Positions 28,938 to 36,224 of a stretch of DNA of 64,000 nt are shown here, piece after piece. The first letter of the stretch is position 1, and each line of letters starts with the position of its first letter. The stretch is from positions 1 to 64,000 of the forward strand of contig JAFZRY010000007.1 of assembly GCA_017619615.1 (NCBI GenBank). The letters run 5' to 3'. The notes below the pieces were generated by a model, which saw only the letters and a program-made list of their open reading frames with translations, was not told where the DNA came from and searched no databases. Made by a program: the position numbers and the translations under genes. Origin of the DNA: Lachnospiraceae bacterium (GTDB lineage: Bacteria; Bacillota; Clostridia; Lachnospirales; Lachnospiraceae).

Positions 28938-28974
28938 TCACGCTGATACGGGCGGCCCAGGCCGCAAGTCAGAC

Positions 28975-29008
28975 AAAGGCCGGGCTGCAAAGCCAGGCCT
29001 TTTGTTTT
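28975..29008 (+). terminator. Terminator between secG and smpB
   Basis: AAAGGCC (28975-28981) pairs with GGCCTTT (28996-29002), with GGCT-GCAA-AGCC inside and TTTTGTTTT at the 3' side. It ends ten bases before the smpB start codon. Confidence 0.85.
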
Positions 29009-29018
29009 GGGAGTTATC

Positions 29019-29477
29019 ATGAGCAAAGAATCCACCCGGCTGATTGCCAACAATAAGAAAGCCTATCACGACTACTTTATCGAGGATACCTACGAGGCGG
29101 GCATCGCCCTCGCGGGCACTGAGGTAAAGTCCCTCCGCATGGGCAAATGCTCGCTGAAGGAATCCTATATCCAGATCAAGCGCGGCGAGTGCTTCGTGCA
29201 CGGCATGCACATCAGCCCTTATGAAAAAGGCAATATCTTCAACCGCGATCCCCTGCGCGTCCGCCGCCTCCTGCTGCACGCTTACGAGATCCGCAAGCTG
29301 CAGGCCGGCGTGGAAAAGCAGGGCTATACAGTCGTCCCCCTGAAGATCTACTTCAAGGGCCAGCTGGTCAAAATGGAGATCGGCCTGGCGCGCGGCAAGA
29401 AACTTTACGACAAGCGCGAAAGCATCAAGGAACGCGACATGAAGCGCCAGGCGGAGCGGGAGAGAGACGACGACTGA
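29019..29477 (+). CDS. smpB: SsrA-binding protein SmpB
   Basis: 152 residues. SmpB binds tmRNA and places it in the A site of stalled ribosomes for trans-translation. The oligonucleotide-binding barrel ([37 protein letters not shown]) and the basic C-terminal tail ([19 protein letters not shown]) that fills the decoding site are complete. ATG at 29019 follows GGGAG. ssrA itself is not in the window. Confidence 0.97.
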   Translation: MSKESTRLIANNKKAYHDYFIEDTYEAGIALAGTEVKSLRMGKCSLKESYIQIKRGECFVHGMHISPYEKGNIFNRDPLRVRRLLLHAYEIRKLQAGVEKQGYTVVPLKIYFKGQLVKMEIGLARGKKLYDKRESIKERDMKRQAERERDDD

Positions 29478-29501
29478 CGGCGGGACCGGCGGACAACAAA
29501 G

Positions 29502-29528
29502 AAGGGCGGGCATTGAGCCCGCCCTTTT
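29502..29528 (+). terminator. Terminator after smpB
   Basis: AAGGGCGGGC (29502-29511) pairs with GCCCGCCCTT (29517-29526), followed by TT. Confidence 0.85.
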
Positions 29529-29575
29529 GATTGGGATGATCAGAGGCTGGCGGGAATCCCCCGCGCCTCCGTGTC

Positions 29576-31456
29576 TTACGGTTCTTCTTCGACGAACACG
29601 ATGCGGCCTTCGCCGTACGGATCTTCGTATTCTTCACCGATCACGCCGCCGAGGGTCTCCGTGATGTAGTCGATCAGGACCTGGTTGTCCAGCTTGACGC
29701 TGTCCTGCAGGACGTTGCAGCCTTCGAACATGGTGTAGCCGTCGCCCTGGTTGAGCAGCATGTAGTTGTGGCTGGCCAGCGTGTAGGTCTTTTCGGGATC
29801 CAGCGGTTCGCCGCCGATCATGACGTTCTGCACGCGGCGCTCACCGGCCACGCGGACGAACAGGCCGTTCTCATCCGCTTCGCAGGTGGAATCGATGGCA
29901 ACGTGGATCTCGTAGGTCAGGCCCGAGACCTGCAGGAAGCCGCCGGATTCACCGGGGACGGCGCGGGAGCCCCATTCCAGGGCGTCCAGGATCTGCTGGC
30001 CGGTCACTTCGATCACGCACATCGCGTTGCCGAAGGGGTGCACGCTGAGGATGTTGCCCAGGGTGATGTCGCCGGCCTTGATGTTGGTGCGGATGCCGCC
30101 GCCGTTCACGAAGGCGATGTCGGAGCCGCCCTGGTTACGGTAGGCGTCGGCGCACAGGTCGCCCAGGTTGGTCTCGGCGCGGCGGATCATGCGGATCGGC
30201 TTGCCGTTGCTGTCCACTTCGACGGGGTCGTTGATGGTCAGGTCGACCTGCGTGAGGGCAACCACTTCGTTCAGCTTTTCATTCAGCAGGGCGTTGCCGC
30301 TGTCCACGACCTTGGTCATCGCGTTGTCCAGACCCAGCAGTTCGGGCGCGGAAACGCTGTTGTTCCAGGTGTACAGGCCGGTGGAGAGGGCGCCGTCCTT
30401 GCTGATGCGGCACCAGCCGATGCAGGACAGTTTGGTGCCGCAGGCGGAGCGGAGCACGGTCTCACCGTTCTTGTTGAGCATGGAGACCTGCTCGGTGTCA
30501 TGGCTGTGGCCGTCGAGCATCGCGTCGATCCCCGTGGTGTTGCTCAGCACGTCGGCGTAGGTGTAAGGGACCGCTTCGGCTTCGTTGCCCATGTGGCCCA
30601 TCAGGATGACGAATTCCGCGCCTTCTTCGCGGGCGGCGTCGACGGCGGACTGGACGGCATTATAAACGCCTTCGCCGGTCTCATCCTGCAGGAAGCCGTA
30701 CACGAATTCGCCGTTCTCATCCTGGAAGTAGCGGGGGGTGGAAGTGGTCAGGGTCTTGGGCGTGGTGACGCCGACGAAGGCCACCTGATGGCCGGCCAGT
30801 TCGCGGATCACGTACGGCTCGAACACGAGCTCGCCCTTGTAGTTGAAGTTGCAGCTGATGTAGTCGAATTCTGCTTTTTCGGCCAGGGCCAGGAAAGTAT
30901 CCATGCCGTAGTCGAATTCGTGGTTGCCGGGGATGGCGACGCTGTAGCCGGCGCAGTTCATCAGGGTGATCAGCGCGTCGCCCTTGGTCAGGGTGCCGAT
31001 GGGCTCGCCCTGGATGTTGTCGCCGTCATCCACCAGGATCACGTCGTCGCCCTGGGAGAGCAGATAATTGCGGATCTGTTCCAGGCCGGCGTAGCCGAAG
31101 CCCTGGTCAATGCCGCAGTGGACGTCGCTGGTGAACAGGATCACGATGTCGCCGCTCGGCTCAACTTCCGGTTCGGGCGCTTCGGTCTCGGGCGGTGCTT
31201 CCGTAGGAGCCTCGGTAGGAGCTTCCGTGGGAGCTTCCGTCGCGGGCTCTTCGGTGGGCGCCGGGGTGGTCTCCGGAGCTGCGGTAGTTTCCGGAGCCGC
31301 AGTGGTCTCCGGCGCTTTCGTGGTCTCCGGGGCCGCGGTCGTGGGAGCGGCGGTCGTCGGAGCAGCGGTGGGCTGGGGCTTGGACGCGCAGCCGCTTGCC
31401 AGCAGGACGATAGCCAGCAGCAGGGCGGTCAGGACCTTCCAGGTCTGTTTCTTCAT
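29576..31456 (-). CDS. Cell-surface 5'-nucleotidase / metallophosphatase lipoprotein
   Basis: 626 residues. A lipoprotein signal (LLLAIVLLASGC) is followed by a 70-residue Thr/Ala/Pro/Glu-rich spacer built of APETT and APTEA units. Then come the metallophosphatase domain (ILFTSDVHCG, DDGDNIQGE, GNHEFDYGMD, MLDGHSHDTE) and the 5'-nucleotidase C-terminal domain (VNGGGIRTNIKAGDIT, SHNYMLLNQGDGYTMF). Such enzymes strip phosphate from external nucleotides for salvage; upp at 60650 would use the uracil. It starts 20 bases after the deacetylase gene, in the same unit. Confidence 0.94.
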   Translation of the reverse strand: MKKQTWKVLTALLLAIVLLASGCASKPQPTAAPTTAAPTTAAPETTKAPETTAAPETTAAPETTPAPTEEPATEAPTEAPTEAPTEAPPETEAPEPEVEPSGDIVILFTSDVHCGIDQGFGYAGLEQIRNYLLSQGDDVILVDDGDNIQGEPIGTLTKGDALITLMNCAGYSVAIPGNHEFDYGMDTFLALAEKAEFDYISCNFNYKGELVFEPYVIRELAGHQVAFVGVTTPKTLTTSTPRYFQDENGEFVYGFLQDETGEGVYNAVQSAVDAAREEGAEFVILMGHMGNEAEAVPYTYADVLSNTTGIDAMLDGHSHDTEQVSMLNKNGETVLRSACGTKLSCIGWCRISKDGALSTGLYTWNNSVSAPELLGLDNAMTKVVDSGNALLNEKLNEVVALTQVDLTINDPVEVDSNGKPIRMIRRAETNLGDLCADAYRNQGGSDIAFVNGGGIRTNIKAGDITLGNILSVHPFGNAMCVIEVTGQQILDALEWGSRAVPGESGGFLQVSGLTYEIHVAIDSTCEADENGLFVRVAGERRVQNVMIGGEPLDPEKTYTLASHNYMLLNQGDGYTMFEGCNVLQDSVKLDNQVLIDYITETLGGVIGEEYEDPYGEGRIVFVEEEP

Positions 31457-31475
31457 GTTTTTCCTCCTGTGATTC

Positions 31476-33635
31476 TTATTGTATTGTATCAACAGCATTT
31501 TGTACTGTGTGATGCCAGGCGGGAGAGGACCACTGCAGGGGCAGGAACGTGTATCCGTTGTTCAGGCCCCACTGGATGATCCGTTCGACGGCTTCGGCCA
31601 CGGGCGGGTTGACGTCGTGCATCAGGACGAGGGATTCCTGCTTGGTGGAGATCCCGTTGATGACGTTCTGGGACGCCTCGTAGGCGGAGAGCGGGGAGCC
31701 GTCGCCGGCGATCACGTTCCAGTCGAAGTACTGGTAGCCGCGGGCGAGGACTTCCTGCGTGAGGCGGCTCATGATGCCGGGATTGAAACCGCTGATGGAG
31801 TTCGAACTGCCCCCCGGGAAACGCAGCATCTTCAGGTGCTGGCCCGTCTGGGAGGCGACGACCTCCTCGATCGCGTACAGGTCTTCGAAATAGGCCTGTT
31901 CGCTGCTATAGATGGTATTGTAATTGTGCGTGGAGGTGTGCATGGCCACCGTGTGCCCGAGCTCGGCTTCGCGGCCCATCAGCCAGCGGTAGGCCGCGAA
32001 CTGGTTCGTCACGAAGAAAGTGGCCTTGACGTTGTATTTGGCCAGGATCTCCAGCAGGTGCTCCGTGTATGGGCCGGGGCCGTCGTCGAAGGTCAGGTAG
32101 ACGACCTTTTCGCCGGTGACGACGGGCGTGGGCGGCGGCGCCGGTTTGGCCTTTACGATGACCTGGCGCGTGGCGCTGCCGGTGTTGCCGTAGGAATCCG
32201 AGACGGTGTAGGTGAGGGTATACGTGCCCGCGCGGCCCGTGTCCACGCCGCCGGAGACCTGGATGCGGGCGCTGATGTCGCCCTCCAGGTTGTCGCTGGC
32301 CGAGGCCCACGGATCCTTGAATTCCTGGCCGAATTCCAGCGTGACGGTGCTGTCCCCGTAGAGGGTGATCACGGGCGCGACCATGTCGCGGTAGCGGACG
32401 ATGCGCTGCACGGTGGCGCGATTCCCGAAGGAATCCGTGACGGTGTAGACGTAGATCTCCGTGTCCTGCCCTTCACCGGCGGTTTTTTCGACCCGCACTT
32501 TCCGCGTGATGTCGCCGTCCTTCGCGTCCCAGGCGGAATAGCCGGGTTCGGTGAAGACGCCGTCGAGGGGGAGCGTGAGGTCGGCGGCGCCGGCCAGCGT
32601 AAGGACCGGCGGGTCGAAGTCCCCGAAATGGAGGCGGCGCGCGGCGGACGCGGTGTTGCCGCCGCTGTCGCGGACGGTGTAGCGGAGCAGGAGGCCCGGC
32701 CCGTTCGGGAGCGGGCGTTTGGTCACGAGGACCCGGTCCGTGATGTCGCCGTCGCGGCGGTCGTCCGCGGTATAGCCGGGCTCCACAAATTGGTCCGCGT
32801 CTTCCATCAGGAGAAATCTGCCGCCCTGCAGGCGGATCGCCGGCGGCTTCATGTCCGCCCGCTTGACCAGGCGCAGGACGCTGGCTTCGTTGCCGTAGAG
32901 GTCACTCACGTGATAAGTGTAGAGCGTGCTGTTCGGCCAGTGGCCGGGCGCTTCGTCGCGGATGACGAGGCCGGAGATGTCGCCGTCGCAGTCGTCCACG
33001 GCGGTGCAGCCGGGATCCTTGAAGACGTCCTCGTAGTCCAGCAGGAGCTCCGCCTCGCCGCGCAGGGTCAGGACCGGCGCCGTGCGGTCGTCGTAGGGGA
33101 TCGGGCGCTTCGCCTCGGCCGTGTTGCCGTGGCTGTCGGTGACTTTGTAATAAATGAAACCGTCGCCGGGATCGCTGCGCCGGACTTTGTCCGTCAGGTC
33201 GCCGTCGAAAGTGTCGGAGGCGGTGAAGCCTTCTTCCTCGTAAGAATCAATGGGACGGGTGTAATAGCCTTCTTTCTGCTGCAGCGTGATGACCGGCGGC
33301 GTGGTATCCGTGATGAGCACGGTCTGCTCCGTCCGGGTCCGCAGCAGGAACCAGGAGGCTTCATAGGCCAGGACGTATTCGCCCAGCGCGTGCTCCGGCA
33401 GCGTGCTTTCGGAGCGGACGGCGAGGGGCTGTTCTTTGATGAGGAAATTGCTGCCCGCGAGGCGAGCGGTGACGGCGGGGACGGGAGAGGGTGTGCCGTA
33501 TTCCCAGACGACGGGCTCCGCGCTGATCCCGTCGAATTCGATGTGACGGCCGCCGCCCCATACCACGAAGGCGGCAAACCCGAGGAGCGCCGCCAGGGAC
33601 AGGAGCAGGATGATCAGCTTTTTATGCGAAGACAT
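31476..33635 (-). CDS. Polysaccharide deacetylase with five Ig-like DUF5011 repeats
   Basis: 719 residues. An N-terminal membrane anchor (KKLIILLLSLAALLGFAAFVV), a poorly defined region to about 110, five Ig-like repeats of about 75 residues (each starting P(V/A)(I/L)TL and holding a DGD(I/L) turn, as in DGDLTDKV, DGDISGLV, DGDITDRV, DGDITRKV, EGDISARI), and a C-terminal NodB domain (YLTFDDGPGPYTEHLLEIL, HTSTHNYNT, RFPGGSSN). The repeats probably carry the catalytic domain through the wall. Likely substrates are peptidoglycan or another N-acetylated wall glycan (inference). First gene of a two-gene surface unit. Confidence 0.93.
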   Translation of the reverse strand: MSSHKKLIILLLSLAALLGFAAFVVWGGGRHIEFDGISAEPVVWEYGTPSPVPAVTARLAGSNFLIKEQPLAVRSESTLPEHALGEYVLAYEASWFLLRTRTEQTVLITDTTPPVITLQQKEGYYTRPIDSYEEEGFTASDTFDGDLTDKVRRSDPGDGFIYYKVTDSHGNTAEAKRPIPYDDRTAPVLTLRGEAELLLDYEDVFKDPGCTAVDDCDGDISGLVIRDEAPGHWPNSTLYTYHVSDLYGNEASVLRLVKRADMKPPAIRLQGGRFLLMEDADQFVEPGYTADDRRDGDITDRVLVTKRPLPNGPGLLLRYTVRDSGGNTASAARRLHFGDFDPPVLTLAGAADLTLPLDGVFTEPGYSAWDAKDGDITRKVRVEKTAGEGQDTEIYVYTVTDSFGNRATVQRIVRYRDMVAPVITLYGDSTVTLEFGQEFKDPWASASDNLEGDISARIQVSGGVDTGRAGTYTLTYTVSDSYGNTGSATRQVIVKAKPAPPPTPVVTGEKVVYLTFDDGPGPYTEHLLEILAKYNVKATFFVTNQFAAYRWLMGREAELGHTVAMHTSTHNYNTIYSSEQAYFEDLYAIEEVVASQTGQHLKMLRFPGGSSNSISGFNPGIMSRLTQEVLARGYQYFDWNVIAGDGSPLSAYEASQNVINGISTKQESLVLMHDVNPPVAEAVERIIQWGLNNGYTFLPLQWSSPAWHHTVQNAVDTIQ

Positions 33636-33641
33636 GGCAAA

Positions 33642-33708
33642 GCCCGCCTAAACAGATAATAGTGAGTGGTACGTCACCTATTATATGCCCGGCGGGCTTT
33701 GATTGCAA
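33642..33708 (-). promoter_or_regulatory. Promoter inside a long inverted repeat, between htpG and the deacetylase
   Basis: On the minus strand: TTGCAA (33703-33708), 17 bases, TATAAT (33680-33685). The outer arms AAAGCCCGCC/GGCGGGCTTT and inner arms ATAATAGTGA/TCACCTATTAT form one extended hairpin across the promoter, which may also terminate htpG transcripts. Confidence 0.7.
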
Positions 33709-33731
33709 GATGAGAGAGGGCGGTTTCCTGT

Positions 33732-35723
33732 TTATTCTTTGATCAGCCGCTCCAGAATCTGCAGGCTGCGGGAGGCGAACGCGGCGTTGCCCTCAGCGCT
33801 CAGCGGTTTGTGCGCCATCAGCGCGAGGTCGTACAGCTGCGCGGCCACCAGCGAGGCGGTCTCCTCGTCGGCCGGCTTCTCCAGATACTGCACCAGCGGG
33901 TTGCCGCTGTTTAAGACCAGGGTCTCCTCGGCCGGGAACTGCGACGGATCCATGCCGTACAGGCGGAACATGTCGCTCATGCGGCGGCTCTCCTCCGCGT
34001 AGGTCATGACGGAGGCGACGGAATCGTCTTTAAAGCGCACCAGTTTGAGCGCGTGCAGATCGTGGCCCAGGGCTTTCTGGAAGATGTCCTTCAGACCCTC
34101 TTCGCGCGCGGCGGCCTCTTCGGGGCTTAAGTCCTCGGCCAGCGCCTTGCTGACGTCCGAATCGATGCGGCAGAATTTGTAGTCCGGGTAGCGCTGCTCC
34201 AGGCGGGTGATGAAGGGCTCGTCGATCGCGTGGGTGAAGAGCAGGGCGTCCTGGCCGGCTTCCTTGAACATGCGGACGTAGGAGGCCTGCCGGACCGGGT
34301 CGGTGACGTAATAGATGACGGAGCGCTTGTCGGCGGGGGCTTCTTCCTTGGTGTCATCCTGAGCGGAGGAAGCGTCAGCTTCCGAATCCGAAGGACCTGC
34401 TTCAGAGCCTGCGGCCGTCTCTGCGGGTTTTTCCGCCAGATACTCATCCAGCGACACGTATTTCCCTTCCAGATTCTTATAGATCACCGCCTTGCGGATC
34501 TTCTCGCTGAACTTGTCGTCCTTCAGACAGCCGTACTTGATGAACGGGGAAATGTCCTCCCAGTACTTTTCGTACGCTTCGCGCTCCACGTTGAACAGGC
34601 CGGTCAGCTTGTCCGCCACTTTTTTCGTGATGTAGTCCGAAATCTTGCGCACGAAGCCGTCGTTCTGCAGCGCGCTGCGCGAGACGTTGAGCGGCAGGTC
34701 CGCGCAGTCGATCACGCCCTTGAGGAGCAGCAGGAACTCCGGGATGACTTCCTTGATGTTGTCCGCGATGAAGACCTGGTTGGCAAAGAGTTTGATGGTC
34801 CCCTCCGCCGGCTCGGTCTCCAGATTCAGCTTCGGGAAGTAGAGCAGGCCCTTCAGGTGGAACGGGTAGTCCATGTTCAGGTGGATGGTGAAGAGCGGGT
34901 CGCGCCATTCGCGGAACAGTTTTTTGTAGAATTCGTTGTACTGCTCGTCCGTGCATTCGGAGGGGTTCTTCAGCCAGAGCGGGTGGACGTCGTTGACGGG
35001 GGCGGGGGCGGATTTGGCGGCCGCAGCCTCGTCCGTGTCATCCTGATCGATAGCGTCAGCCTCCGCAGCCGAAGGTTCTTCCTCCTTGTCCGCATTCTTA
35101 AAATAAATCGGGTACGGCATGAACGCGCAGTACTTTTCCAGCACTTCGCGGGCCCGGTACTCGTTCGCAAATTCCTTCGAATCGTCGGACAGGTACAGCG
35201 TGACCAGCGTGCCGCGCTCCGTACGGTCCCCGGTCTCCATCGTGTAGGTGGTCCCGCCGTCGGATTCCCAATGGACGGGCTCGGCGCCTTCCTCCCAGGA
35301 GAGGGTGTCGATCGTGACCTTGTCCGCCACCATGAACGCGCTGTAGAAGCCCAGGCCGAAGTGACCGATGATCTGGTCCTCGGTGGCCTTGTCCTTATAC
35401 TTCTCCAGGAAGTCCGCCGCGCCGGAGAACGCGATCTGATTGATGTACGTCTTCACTTCCTCCGCCGTCATGCCGAGACCGTTGTCCTCCACCTGCAGCG
35501 TCCGCGCGTCGGGCGACACCGTCACGTGCAGGCACAGCTCCTGTTCCTGCGGAATCTCCGCCTGCCCGGCCAATTCCAGCTTCTTCAGCTTCGTGATCGC
35601 ATCACAGCCGTTCGAGACCAGCTCCCGCAGGAAAATATCGTGGTCGCTGTAGAGCCACTTCTTGATGATCGGAAAAATATTCTCCGAGTTGATGGACAGA
35701 TGTCCGTGTGATTTTCTTGCCAT
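33732..35723 (-). CDS. htpG: Chaperone HtpG (bacterial Hsp90)
   Basis: 663 residues. The N-terminal GHKL ATPase domain has ELVSNGCDAITKL, DNGLGM and HFGLGFYSAFMV; the middle domain includes HPLWLKNPSE and the client-binding regions; the C-terminal dimerisation domain ends the chain. Two acidic low-complexity inserts lie around residues 215-230 and 442-459, encoded by two copies of a palindromic repeat. ATG at 35723 follows AAGG. A CIRCE operator stands upstream, so HrcA heat-shock control is expected. Confidence 0.96.
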   Translation of the reverse strand: MARKSHGHLSINSENIFPIIKKWLYSDHDIFLRELVSNGCDAITKLKKLELAGQAEIPQEQELCLHVTVSPDARTLQVEDNGLGMTAEEVKTYINQIAFSGAADFLEKYKDKATEDQIIGHFGLGFYSAFMVADKVTIDTLSWEEGAEPVHWESDGGTTYTMETGDRTERGTLVTLYLSDDSKEFANEYRAREVLEKYCAFMPYPIYFKNADKEEEPSAAEADAIDQDDTDEAAAAKSAPAPVNDVHPLWLKNPSECTDEQYNEFYKKLFREWRDPLFTIHLNMDYPFHLKGLLYFPKLNLETEPAEGTIKLFANQVFIADNIKEVIPEFLLLLKGVIDCADLPLNVSRSALQNDGFVRKISDYITKKVADKLTGLFNVEREAYEKYWEDISPFIKYGCLKDDKFSEKIRKAVIYKNLEGKYVSLDEYLAEKPAETAAGSEAGPSDSEADASSAQDDTKEEAPADKRSVIYYVTDPVRQASYVRMFKEAGQDALLFTHAIDEPFITRLEQRYPDYKFCRIDSDVSKALAEDLSPEEAAAREEGLKDIFQKALGHDLHALKLVRFKDDSVASVMTYAEESRRMSDMFRLYGMDPSQFPAEETLVLNSGNPLVQYLEKPADEETASLVAAQLYDLALMAHKPLSAEGNAAFASRSLQILERLIKE
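34353..34398. repeat. Palindromic element copy inside htpG, downstream copy
   Basis: GTCATCCTGAGCGGA, then GGAAGC-GTCA-GCTTCC, then CCGAAGGA. On the coding strand it reads PSDSEADASSAQDDT, an acidic linker in HtpG. Confidence 0.65.
35037..35080. repeat. Palindromic element copy inside htpG, upstream copy
   Basis: GTCATCCTGATCGAT ... CTCCGCAGCCGAAGG. On the coding strand it reads PSAAEADAIDQDDT, nearly the same peptide as the other copy, in the same frame and orientation. Confidence 0.6.
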
Positions 35724-35762
35724 GTATATCAACCTTCTTTCTGTGTTTGTCGGCTTTTCTTT

Positions 35763-35824
35763 ATTATACAACCCGGCCGCCGGAAGTCAAGCGATTTTTA
35801 GCACTCAACTCAAAAGAGTGCTAA
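35763..35824 (-). promoter_or_regulatory. htpG promoter with CIRCE operator
   Basis: CIRCE at 35798-35824: TTAGCACTC, nine bases, GAGTGCTAA, a perfect HrcA site. Just downstream on the minus strand are TTGACT (35785-35790), 16 bases and TATAAT (35763-35768). HrcA bound here would block access to the -35 box. Confidence 0.95.
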
Positions 35825-35831
35825 CAAAACC

Positions 35832-35906
35832 TGACAGGGGGACGGTTCCTTTGTCAGATTTTGTTCTCCTGTCCGGAGATCTGACAAAGGAACCGTCCCC
35901 CTGTCA
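35832..35906. repeat. Two GGGACGGTTC elements in mirror orientation
   Basis: One forward copy (35832-35856) and one reverse copy (35882-35906) are exact complements of each other, 25 bases apart, so each can fold alone or the pair can fold as one long hairpin. Confidence 0.85.
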
Positions 35907-35917
35907 GATGTTTTCCC

Positions 35918-35945
35918 TTGACACGCGCGGATTTCGTGATAAAAT
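35918..35945 (+). promoter_or_regulatory. Promoter of the thrS leader
   Basis: TTGACA (35918-35923), 16 bases, TAAAAT (35940-35945), with TG one base before the -10 box. Confidence 0.8.
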
Positions 35946-35951
35946 AACGAT

Positions 35952-36210
35952 AACCCGCAAGGGTTTTAAAGCGTTGATGAGAAGAGTAGGACGGAACTTC
36001 CTTCCCCAGAGAGAGAGGCCTTGGCTGGAAGCCTCTTGCAGGAAGCCGGCTGAAGACCACCTCGGAGCGGCCCCAATCCGGCCCGGGTAACGCCGTCACA
36101 CGTTAAAAGAAGAGCCCGAAAGGCTGGCGCCTTTCCGGGAAGCAGGGTGGAACCGCGGGTTTACTCGTCCCTGGCCGGCATCTTGTGATGCCGCGGGACG
36201 TTTTTGTTTT
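35952..36210 (+). promoter_or_regulatory. T-box riboswitch upstream of thrS
   Basis: Stem I begins with GATGAGAAGAGTAG (S-turn AGTAG) and its 3' side has GAAGACCACC, giving ACC (36056-36058) as the likely specifier codon for uncharged tRNA-Thr. The T-box sequence AGGGTGGAACCGCGG is at 36144-36158. The terminator is CGTCCC/GGGACG (36166-36200) with an inner hairpin and TTTTTGTTTT. Uncharged tRNA-Thr would pair with the T-box and prevent termination. Confidence 0.95.
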
Positions 36211-36224
36211 AGGAGGAGAAAAGC

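Noticed and set aside
29478-29575. ssrA (tmRNA) next to smpB
   Set aside because: The gap is under 100 bases and holds a terminator only.
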